The position numbers and the translations under genes are program-made. The notes under the pieces were generated by a model that was not told the DNA's origin, did not search any database, and saw nothing but the letters and a program-made list of their open reading frames with translations. A stretch of 64,000 nt of DNA from NCBI GenBank assembly GCA_037893225.1, contig JAZGUH010000261.1:1-64000 (forward strand), given 5' to 3'. Numbering within the stretch: the first letter of the stretch is position 1; every line of letters starts with the position of its first letter. Shown in pieces: positions 54,163 to 64,000 of this stretch. This DNA comes from Hippasteria phrygiana (taxonomy: Eukaryota; Echinodermata; Asteroidea; Valvatida; Goniasteridae).

Positions 54163-55786
54163 ATGAAATATCAACCAAATTCAGTAATTTTGACATGTAT
54201 GGATAGCTTAGATCTGGCGCTACATGTTGCAATTATCGGCGGCTTCTTAGAGTTAACACTTGTGGAGAAAATTCAAACCTCGCAATGTTTATTTTCTTCC
54301 CGGCCACCATCTGTGAGCAGATTACCTTTTATTTATTGCTCCATGCCTGTCAAATTCCCTGGGGTATGGACTTGCTTTACTCATTCATAATTGCATGAAA
54401 TATCAACCAAATTCAGTAATTTTGACATGTATGGATAGCTTAGAGCTGGCGCTACATGTTGCAATTATCGGCGGCTTCTTAGAGTTAAAACTTGTGGAGA
54501 AAATTCAAACCTCGCAATGTTTATTTTCTTCCCGGCCACCTTCTGTTTGCAGATTACCTTTTATTTATTGCTCCATGCCTGTCAAATTCCCTGTGGTATG
54601 GACTTGCTTTACTCATTCATAATTGCATGAAATATCAACCAAATTCAGTAATTTTGACATGTATGGATAGCTTAGATCTGGCGCTACATGTTGCAATTAT
54701 CGGCGGCTTCTTAGAGTTAACACTTGTGGAGAAAATTCAAACCTCGCAATGTTTATTTTCTTCCCGGCCACCCTCTGTGTGCAGATTACCTTTTATTTAT
54801 TGCTCCATGCCTGTCAAATTCCCTGGGGTATGGACTTGCTTTACTCATTCATAATTGCATGAAATATCAACCAAATTCAGTAATTTTGACATGTATGGAT
54901 AGCTTAGAGCTGGCGCTACATGTTGCAATTATCGGCGGCTTCTTAGAGTTAAAACTTGTGGAGAAAATTCAAACCTCGCAATGTTTATTTTCTTCCCGGC
55001 CACCATCTGTGTGCAGATTACCTTTTATTTATTGCTCCATGCCTGTCAAATTCCCTGTGGTATGGACTTGCTTTACTCATTCATAATTGCATGAAATATC
55101 AACCAAATTCAGTAATTTTGACATGTATGGATAGCTTAGATCTGGCGCTACATGTTGCAATTATCGGCGGCTTCTTAGAGTTAACACTTGTGGAGAAAAT
55201 TCAAACCTCGCAATGTTTACTTTCTTTCCTGCCAACATCTGTGTACATGTTACCGTCTATTTATTGCTCCATGCATGTCAAATTCCCTGGGGTATGGACT
55301 TGCTTTACTCATTTATAATTGCATGAAATATCAACCAAATTCAGTAATTTTGACATGTATGGATAGCTTAGAGCTGGCGCTACATGTTGCAATTATCGGC
55401 GGCTTCTTAGAGTTAAAACTTGTGGAGAAAATTCAAACCTCGCAATATTTACTTTCTTTCCGGCCAACATCTGTGTACATGTTACCGTCTATTTATTGCT
55501 CCATGCCTGTCAAATTCCCTGGGGTATGGACTTGCTTTACTCATTCATAATTGCATGAAATATCAACCAAATTCAGTAATTTTGACATGTATGGATAGCT
55601 TAGATCTGGCGCTACATGTTGCAATTATCGGCGGCTTCTTAGAGTTACAACTTGTGGAGAAAATTCAAACCTCGCAATGTTTATTTTCTTTCCGGCCACC
55701 ATCTGTGTACATGTTACCGTCTATTTATTGCTCCATGCCTGTCAAATTCCCTGGGGTATGGACTTGCTTTACTCATTCATAATTGC
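54163..55786. repeat. Domain IV HOR copy 3, 7 monomers (C and D2 lost)
   Basis: The order is A B3 C B3 FT J R. The marked B3 is at 54395. The second C and D2 are missing, so B3 (54859) runs straight into FT (55091). The C at 54627 has a private ccctctgtg. Confidence 0.88.
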
Positions 55787-57642
55787 ATGAAATATCAACC
55801 AAATTCAGTAATTTTGACATGTATGGATAGCTTAGATCTGGCGCTACATGTTGCAATTATCGGCGGCTTCTTAGAGTTAACACTTGTGGAGAAAATTCAA
55901 ACCTCGCAATGTTTATTTTCTTCCCGGCCACCATCTGTGAGCAGATTACCTTTTATTTATTGCTCCATGCCTGTCAAATTCCCTGGGGTATGGACTTGCT
56001 TTACTCATTCATAATTGCATGAAATATCAACCAAATTCAGTAATTTTGACATGTATGGATAGCTTAGAGCTGGCGCTACATGTTGCAATTATCGGCGGCT
56101 TCTTAGAGTTAAAACTTGTGGAGAAAATTCAAACCTCGCAATGTTTATTTTCTTCCCGGCCACCTTCTGTTTGCAGATTACCTTTTATTTATTGCTCCAT
56201 GCCTGTCAAATTCCCTGTGGTATGGACTTGCTTTACTCATTCATAATTGCATGAAATATCAACCAAATTCAGTAATTTTGACATGTATGGATAGCTTAGA
56301 TCTGGCGCTACATGTTGCAATTATCGGCGGCTTCTTAGAGTTAACACTTGTGGAGAAAATTCAAACCTCGCAATGTTTATTTTCTTCCCGGCCACCATCT
56401 GTGTGCAGATTACCTTTTATTTATTGCTCCATGCCTGTCAAATTCCCTGGGGTATGGACTTGCTTTACTCATTCATAATTGCATGAAATATCAACCAAAT
56501 TCAGTAATTTTGACATGTATGGATAGCTTAGAGCTGGCGCTACATGTTGCAATTATCGGCGGCTTCTTAGAGTTAAAACTTGTGGAGAAAATTCAAACCT
56601 CGCAATGTTTATTTTCTTCCCGGCCACCATCTGTGTGCAGATTACCTTTTATTTATTGCTCCATGCCTGTCAAATTCCCTGTGGTATGGACTTGCTTTAC
56701 TCATTCATAATTGCATGAAATATCAACCAAATTCAGTAATTTTGACATGTATGGATAGCTTAGATCTGGCGCTACATGTTGCAATTATCGGCGGCTTCTT
56801 AGAGTTAACACTTGTGGAGAAAATTCAAACCTCGCAATGTTTATTTTCTTCCCGGCCACCATCTGTGTGCAGATTACCTTTTATTTATTGCTCCATGCCT
56901 GTCAAATTCCCTGGGGTATGGACTTGCTTTACTCATTCATAATTGCATGAAATATCAACCAAATTCAGTAATTTTGACATGTATGGATAGCTTAGATCTG
57001 GCGCTACATGTTGCAATTATCGGCGGCTTCTTAGAGTTCAAACTTGTGGAGAAAATTCAAACCTCGCAATGTTTATTTTCTTTCCGGCCAACATCTGTGT
57101 ACATGTTACCGTCTATTTATTGCTCCATGCATGTCAAATTCCCTGGGGTATGGACTTGCTTTACTCATTCATAATTGCATGAAATATCAACCAAATTCAG
57201 TAATTTTGACATGTATGGATAGCTTAGATCTGGCGCTACATGTTGCAATTATCGGCGGCTTCTTAGAGTTAACACTTGTGGAGAAAATTCAAACCTCGCA
57301 ATGTTTACTTTCTTTCCTGCCAACATCTGTGTACATGTTACCGTCTATTTATTGCTCCATGCATGTCAAATTCCCTGGGGTATGGACTTGCTTTACTCAT
57401 TTATAATTGCATGAAATATCAACCAAATTCAGTAATTTTGACATGTATGGATAGCTTAGAGCTGGCGCTACATGTTGCAATTATCGGCGGCTTCTTAGAG
57501 TTAAAACTTGTGGAGAAAATTCAAACCTCGCAATATTTACTTTCTTTCCGGCCAACATCTGTGTACATGTTACCGTCTATTTATTGCTCCATGCCTGTCA
57601 AATTCCCTGGGGTATGGACTTGCTTTACTCATTCATAATTGC
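55787..57642. repeat. Domain IV HOR copy 4 (8 monomers, then K2 in place of R)
   Basis: The order is A B3 C B3 C D2 FT J, with the marked B3 at 56019. It equals copy 1 up to J (57411). The next monomer is K2 (57643) rather than R. K2 and R share their left part (C94) and differ in the Y block, so the change to domain V lies inside that monomer. Confidence 0.87.
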
Positions 57643-59498
57643 ATGAAATATCAACCAAATTCAGTAATTTTGACATGTATGGATAGCTTAGATCTGGCGC
57701 TACATGTTGCAATTATCGGCGGCTTCTTAGAGTTACAACTTGTGGAGAAAATTCAAACCTCGCAATGTTTATTTTCTTTCCGGCCACCATCTGTGTGCAT
57801 ATTACCTTTTATTTATTGCTCCATGCCTGTCAAATTCCCTGGGGTATGGACTTGCTTTACTCATTCATAATTGCATGAAATATCAACCAAATTCAGTAAT
57901 TTTGACATGTATGGATAGCTTAGATCTGGCGCTACATGTTGCAATTATCGGCGGCTTCTTAGAGTTAACACTTGTGGAGAAAATTCAAACCTCGCAATAT
58001 TTACTTTCTTTCCGGCCAACATCTGTGTACATGTTACCGTCTATTTATTGCTCCATGCCTGTCAAATTCCCTGGGGTATGGACTTGCTTTACTCATTCAT
58101 AATTGCATGAAATATTAACCAAATTCAGTAATGTTGACATGTATGGATAGCTTAGATCTGGCGCTACATGTTGCAATTATCGGCGGCTTCTTAGAGTTAA
58201 AACTTGTGGAGAAAATTCAAACCTCGCAATATTTACTTTCTTTCCGGCCAACATCTGTGTACATGTTACCGTCTATTTATTGCTCCATGCCTGTCAAATT
58301 CCCTGGGGTATGGACTTGCTTTACTCATTCATAATTGCATGAAATATCAACCAAATTCAGTAATTTTGACATGTATGGATAGCTTAGATCTGGCGCTACA
58401 TGTTGCAATTATCGGCGGCTTCTTAGAGTTAAAACTTGTGGAGAAAATTCAAACCTCGCAATGTTTATTTTCTTTCCGGCCACCATCTGTGTGCATATTA
58501 CCTTTTATTTATTGCTCCATGCATGTCAAATTCCCTGGGGTATGGACTTGCTTTACTCATTCATAATTGCATGAAATATCAACCAAATTCAGTAATTTTG
58601 ACATGTATGGATAGCTTAGATCTGGCGCTACATGTTGCAATTATCGGCGGCTTCTTAGAGTTAACACTTGTGGAGAAAATTCAAACCTCGCAATATTTAC
58701 TTTCTTTCCGGCCAACATCTGTGTACATGTTACCGTCTATGTATTGCTCCATGCCTGTCAAATTCCCTGGGGTATGGACTTGCTTTACTCATTCATAATT
58801 GCATGAAATATCAACCAAATTCAGTAATGTTGACATGTATGGATAGCTTAGATCTGGCGCTACATGTTGCAATTATCGGCGGCTTCTTAGAGTTAAAACT
58901 TGTGGAGAAAATTCAAACCTCGCAATATTTACTTTCTTTCCGGCCAACATCTGTGTACATGTTACCGTCTATTTATTGCTCCATGCCTGTCAAATTCCCT
59001 GGGGTATGGACTTGCTTTACTCATTCATAATTGCATGAAATATCAACCAAATTCAGTAATTTTGACATGTATGGATAGCTTAGATCTGGCGCTACATGTT
59101 GCAATTATCGGCGGCTTCTTAGAGTTAAAACTTGTGGAGAAAATTCAAACCTCGCAATATTTACTTTCTTTCCGGCCAACATCTGTGTACATGTTACCGT
59201 CTATTTATTGCTCCATGCCTGTCAAATTCCCTGGGGTATGGACTTGCTTTACTCATTCATAATTGCATGAAATATCAACCAAATTCAGTAATGTTGACAT
59301 GTATGGATAGCTTAGATCTGGCGCTACATGTTGCAATTATCGGCGGCTTCTTAGAGTTAAAACTTGTGGAGAAAATTCAAACCTCGCAATATTTACTTTC
59401 TTTCCGGCCAACATCTGTGTACATGTTACCGTCTATTTATTGCTCCATGCCTGTCAAATTCCCTGGGGTATGGACTTGCTTTACTCATTCATAATTGC
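57643..59498. repeat. Domain V block, copy 1, 8 monomers (1856 bp)
   Basis: The order is K2 E O1 S E O1 O O1. Three rare markers tag the block: attaacc (T10) in the first O1 (58107), A185 in S (58339), and gtctatgtatt (G171) in the second E (58571). G27 recurs in all three O1 monomers, giving an internal two-monomer rhythm of O1 and O at the end. Confidence 0.92.
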
Positions 59499-61354
59499 AT
59501 GAAATATCAACCAAATTCAGTAATTTTGACATGTATGGATAGCTTAGATCTGGCGCTACATGTTGCAATTATCGGCGGCTTCTTAGAGTTACAACTTGTG
59601 GAGAAAATTCAAACCTCGCAATGTTTATTTTCTTTCCGGCCACCATCTGTGTGCATATTACCTTTTATTTATTGCTCCATGCCTGTCAAATTCCCTGGGG
59701 TATGGACTTGCTTTACTCATTCATAATTGCATGAAATATCAACCAAATTCAGTAATTTTGACATGTATGGATAGCTTAGATCTGGCGCTACATGTTGCAA
59801 TTATCGGCGGCTTCTTAGAGTTAACACTTGTGGAGAAAATTCAAACCTCGCAATATTTACTTTCTTTCCGGCCAACATCTGTGTACATGTTACCGTCTAT
59901 TTATTGCTCCATGCCTGTCAAATTCCCTGGGGTATGGACTTGCTTTACTCATTCATAATTGCATGAAATATTAACCAAATTCAGTAATGTTGACATGTAT
60001 GGATAGCTTAGATCTGGCGCTACATGTTGCAATTATCGGCGGCTTCTTAGAGTTAAAACTTGTGGAGAAAATTCAAACCTCGCAATATTTACTTTCTTTC
60101 CGGCCAACATCTGTGTACATGTTACCGTCTATTTATTGCTCCATGCCTGTCAAATTCCCTGGGGTATGGACTTGCTTTACTCATTCATAATTGCATGAAA
60201 TATCAACCAAATTCAGTAATTTTGACATGTATGGATAGCTTAGATCTGGCGCTACATGTTGCAATTATCGGCGGCTTCTTAGAGTTAAAACTTGTGGAGA
60301 AAATTCAAACCTCGCAATGTTTATTTTCTTTCCGGCCACCATCTGTGTGCATATTACCTTTTATTTATTGCTCCATGCATGTCAAATTCCCTGGGGTATG
60401 GACTTGCTTTACTCATTCATAATTGCATGAAATATCAACCAAATTCAGTAATTTTGACATGTATGGATAGCTTAGATCTGGCGCTACATGTTGCAATTAT
60501 CGGCGGCTTCTTAGAGTTAACACTTGTGGAGAAAATTCAAACCTCGCAATATTTACTTTCTTTCCGGCCAACATCTGTGTACATGTTACCGTCTATGTAT
60601 TGCTCCATGCCTGTCAAATTCCCTGGGGTATGGACTTGCTTTACTCATTCATAATTGCATGAAATATCAACCAAATTCAGTAATGTTGACATGTATGGAT
60701 AGCTTAGATCTGGCGCTACATGTTGCAATTATCGGCGGCTTCTTAGAGTTAAAACTTGTGGAGAAAATTCAAACCTCGCAATATTTACTTTCTTTCCGGC
60801 CAACATCTGTGTACATGTTACCGTCTATTTATTGCTCCATGCCTGTCAAATTCCCTGGGGTATGGACTTGCTTTACTCATTCATAATTGCATGAAATATC
60901 AACCAAATTCAGTAATTTTGACATGTATGGATAGCTTAGATCTGGCGCTACATGTTGCAATTATCGGCGGCTTCTTAGAGTTAAAACTTGTGGAGAAAAT
61001 TCAAACCTCGCAATATTTACTTTCTTTCCGGCCAACATCTGTGTACATGTTACCGTCTATTTATTGCTCCATGCCTGTCAAATTCCCTGGGGTATGGACT
61101 TGCTTTACTCATTCATAATTGCATGAAATATCAACCAAATTCAGTAATGTTGACATGTATGGATAGCTTAGATCTGGCGCTACATGTTGCAATTATCGGC
61201 GGCTTCTTAGAGTTAAAACTTGTGGAGAAAATTCAAACCTCGCAATATTTACTTTCTTTCCGGCCAACATCTGTGTACATGTTACCGTCTATTTATTGCT
61301 CCATGCCTGTCAAATTCCCTGGGGTATGGACTTGCTTTACTCATTCATAATTGC
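59499..61354. repeat. Domain V block, copy 2, 8 monomers (1856 bp)
   Basis: This repeats 57643-59498 monomer by monomer. T10 (59963), A185 in S (60195) and G171 (60427) all recur exactly 1856 bases downstream. I found no difference between the two copies at any diagnostic position, so they may be identical. Confidence 0.92.
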
Positions 61355-64000
61355 ATGAAATATCAACCAAATTCAGTAATTTTGACATGTATGGATAGCT
61401 TAGATCTGGCGCTACATGTTGCAATTATCGGCGGCTTCTTAGAGTTAAAACTTGTGGAGAAAATTCAAACCTCGCAATGTTTACTTTCTTTCCTGCCAAC
61501 ATCTGTGTACATGTTACCGTCTATTTATTGCTCCATGCATGTCAAATTCCCTGGGGTATGGACTTGCTTTACTCATTTATAATTGCATGAAATATCTACC
61601 AAATTCAGTAATTTTGACATGTATGGATAGCTTAGATCTGGCGCTACATGTTGCAATTATCGGCGGCTTCTTAGAGTTAAAACCTGTGGAGAAAATTCAA
61701 ACCTCGGAATGTTTATTTTCTTTCCGGCCAACATCTGTGTACATGTTACCGTCTATTTATTGCTCCATGCCTGTCAAATTCCCTGGGGTATGGACTTGCT
61801 TTACTCATTCATAATTGCATGAAATATCAACCAAATTCAGTAATTTTGACATGTATGGATAGCTTAGATCTGGCGCTACATGTTGCAATTATCGGCGGCT
61901 TCTTAGAGTTAACACTTGTGGAGAAAATTCAAACCTCGCAATGTTTATTTTCTTCCCGGCCACCATCTGTGAGCAGATTACCTTTTATTTATTGCTCCAT
62001 GCCTGTCAAATTCCCTGGGGTATGGACTTGCTTTACTCATTCATAATTGCATGAAATATCAACCAAATTCAGTAATTTTGACATGTATGGATAGCTTAGA
62101 GCTGGCGCTACATGTTGCAATTATCGGCGGCTTCTTAGAGTTAAAACTTGTGGAGAAAATTCAAACCTCGCAATGTTTATTTTCTTCCCGGCCACCATCT
62201 GTGTGCAGATTACCTTTTATTTATTGCTCCATGCCTGTCAAATTCCCTGTGGTATGGACTTGCTTTACTCATTCATAATTGCATGAAATATCAACCAAAT
62301 TCAGTAATTTTGACATGTATGGATAGCTTAGATCTGGCGCTACATGTTGCAATTATCGGCGGCTTCTTAGAGTTAACACTTGTGGAGAAAATTCAAACCT
62401 CGCAATGTTTATTTTCTTCCCGGCCACCATCTGTGTGCAGATTACCTTTTATTTATTGCTCCATGCCTGTCAAATTCCCTGGGGTATGGACTTGCTTTAC
62501 TCATTCATAATTGCATGAAATATCAACCAAATTCAGTAATTTTGACATGTATGGATAGCTTAGATCTGGCGCTACATGTTGCAATTATCGGCGGCTTCTT
62601 AGAGTTAAAACCTGTGGAGAAAATTCAAACCTCGCAATGTTTACTTTCTTTCCTGCCAACATCTGTGTACATGTTACCGTCTATTTATTGCTCCATGCAT
62701 GTCAAATTCCCTGGGGTATGGACTTGCTTTACTCATTCATAATTGCATGAAATATCAACCAAATTCAGTAATTTTGACATGTATGGATAGCTTAGAGCTG
62801 GCGCTACATGTTGCAATTATCGGCGGCTTCTTAGAGTTAAAACTTGTGGAGAAAATTCAAACCTCGCAATATTTACTTTCTTTCCGGCCAACATCTGTGT
62901 ACATGTTACCGTCTATTTATTGCTCCATGCCTGTCAAATTCCCTGGGGTATGGACTTGCTTTACTCATTCATAATTGCATGAAATATCAACCAAATTCAG
63001 TAATTTTGACATGTATGGATAGCTTAGATCTGGCGCTACATGTTGCAATTATCGGCGGCTTCTTAGAGTTACAACTTGTGGAGAAAATTCAAACCTCGCA
63101 ATGTTTATTTTCTTTCCGGCCACCATCTGTGTGCATATTACCTTTTATTTATTGCTCCATGCCTGTCAAATTCCCTGGGGTATGGACTTGCTTTACTCAT
63201 TCATAATTGCATGAAATATCAACCAAATTCAGTAATTTTGACATGTATGGATAGCTTAGATCTGGCGCTACATGTTGCAATTATCGGCGGCTTCTTAGAG
63301 TTAAAACTTGTGGAGAAAATTCAAACCTCGCAATATTTACTTTCTTTCCGGCCAACATCTGTGTACATGTTACCGTCTATTTATTGCTCCATGCCTGTCA
63401 AATTCCCTGGGGTATGGACTTGCTTTACTCATTCATAATTGCATGAAATATCAACCAAATTCAGTAATTTTGACATGTATGGATAGCTTAGATCTGGCGC
63501 TACATGTTGCAATTATCGGCGGCTTCTTAGAGTTAAAACTTGTGGAGAAAATTCAAACCTCGCAATGTTTACTTTCTTTCCTGCCAACATCTGTGTACAT
63601 GTTACCGTCTATTTATTGCTCCATGCATGTCAAATTCCCTGGGGTATGGACTTGCTTTACTCATTTATAATTGCATGAAATATCAACCAAATTCAGTAAT
63701 TTTGACATGTATGGATAGCTTAGATCTGGCGCTACATGTTGCAATTATCGGCGGCTTCTTAGAGTTAAAACTTGTGGAGAAAATTCAAACCTCGCAATAT
63801 TTATTTTCTTTCCGGCCAACATCTGTGTACATGTTACCGTCTATTTATTGCTCCATGCCTGTCAAATTCCCTGGGGTATGGACTTGCTTTACTCATTCAT
63901 AATTGCATGAAATATCAACCAAATTCAGTAATTTTGACATGTATGGATAGCTTAGATCTGGCGCTACATGTTGCAATTATCGGCGGCTTCTTAGAGTTAA
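61355..64000. repeat. Mixed right tail, 11 full monomers plus a 94-base partial
   Basis: The order is F G3 A B3 C GF J K2 O F M, then 63907-64000 of another monomer. F G3 A B3 C matches the end and start of domain III units; the G3 at 61587 has the same ctaccaaat as G3 in domain III. GF (62515) has C224, unlike the GF at 48595. The sequence ends mid-monomer just before the class-defining positions 95 and 98, with no sign of decay, so the array continues to the right. Confidence 0.88.

Larger units (their letters stand above)
1..64000. repeat. 232-bp tandem satellite array spanning the whole window (candidate centromeric satellite)
   Basis: The atgaaatat motif recurs every 232 bases from 2425 to 63907, always in the same orientation, with one 2-bp exception. 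In a typical monomer (3121-3352) 91 of 232 bases are G or C. No variant was seen at monomer positions 52-72 or 203-223 in the clean part, apart from the 2-bp insertion. About 30 other positions vary and define the classes used here. I see no transposon, spacer, inversion or gene. Long homogeneous head-to-tail arrays with multimeric super-repeats are typical of eukaryotic centromeric or pericentromeric satellites. The centromeric role is inferred; nothing in the sequence proves it. No match to the mammalian CENP-B box was found, and the TTCG core is absent from the monomer. I do not recognise the family. Confidence 0.97.

Noticed and set aside
2425..64000. CRISPR array
   Set aside because: The whole 232-bp unit repeats. 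There are no short repeats alternating with unique spacers and no cas genes.
2425..64000. Mammalian CENP-B box
   Set aside because: The TTCG core and CGGGA end are not found in the monomer on either strand.
1..64000. Ribosomal DNA, histone cluster or other functional tandem gene array
   Set aside because: The unit is only 232 bp, has no recognisable rRNA, tRNA, snRNA or protein gene features, and varies without coding pattern.
1..64000. Naming the species or satellite family
   Set aside because: Nothing in the monomer is recognisable to me, and there is no flanking unique sequence. Any name would be a guess.

Overview
The window holds one thing: a head-to-tail satellite DNA array with a 232-bp monomer (about 39% G+C in a typical copy, hand count). 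It runs from the first base to the last, without a gene, RNA gene, transposon, inversion or non-satellite spacer. From 2425 to 63906 I count 265 consecutive monomers. All are exactly 232 bp except one of 234 bp at 40705-40938. The array begins and ends mid-monomer, so it continues beyond at least the right edge. A homogeneous multi-kilobase array with layered higher-order repeats (HORs) points to a eukaryotic chromosome, most likely centromeric or pericentromeric heterochromatin. I do not recognise the monomer and cannot name the organism.

Monomer position 1 is taken as the A of the atgaaatat motif (for example base 3121). Monomers differ at about 30 positions, chiefly 22, 27, 29, 33, 51, 73, 74, 76, 93-95, 98, 102, 120, 121, 125, 130, 137, 140, 145, 154, 155, 158, 159, 165, 167, 185, 200 and 224. 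I name classes by these bases. A: T51 C95 C137 A154. A1: A with T33. A2: A with G111. B1: G51 A76 A95 C102 T200. B2: B1 with G102. B3: B2 with G76. C: T51 C95 C137 T154 G158 G200. C2: C with A14 and A197. D: A95, the 'Y block' (A155 T158 G159 G165 C167), A185. D2: D with C93. E: C95 A125 C130 Y-block C185. F: A95 C130 T140 Y-block A185 T224. FT: F with C95. G: A95 C98 G121 Y-block A185. G1: G with A36 and T125. G2: G with C120 and T199. G3: G with C185. GF: C98 C121 C130 T140. H: C95 T98 G121 Y-block A185. I: C with T158. J: G51 G76 A95 A125 C130 Y-block C185. K: C94 T137 C145 T158 (K1 has C74, K2 has T74). L: T90 C95 T137 T158 T181. M: A95 A125 T130 Y-block C185. N: C95 T137 C145 T158. O: T51 A95 A125 C130 Y-block C185. 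O1: O with G27. Q: C95 T137 A145 T158 C167 T179. R: C94 T137 C145 Y-block C185. S: A95 T137 C145 T158 A185.

Layout. (0) 1-2393: the same satellite, full of single-base indels, probably unpolished sequence. (I) 2425-20520: a 19-monomer HOR (4408 bp) in two complete copies, then shortened 18-, 12- and 10-monomer versions. 20521-21680 is a junction. (II) 21681-40472: a 25-monomer HOR (5800 bp), then rearranged copies with internal 8- and 9-monomer duplications. (III) 40473-48362: a 13/14-monomer HOR. (IV) 48363-57642: a 9-monomer HOR with 8- and 7-monomer deletion variants. (V) 57643-61354: an 8-monomer block (1856 bp) repeated twice. 61355-64000 is a mixed tail. Marker variants change between domains, as expected if the array grows by repeated local amplification.

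No protein-coding interpretation is supported. Every monomer has the same 75-codon ATG-to-stop stretch, but 232 is not a multiple of 3, most class differences would change amino acids, and the stretches simply recur with the repeat. The most informative content is the recombination record: hybrid monomers whose left and right parents can be named, nested duplications, and one indel.
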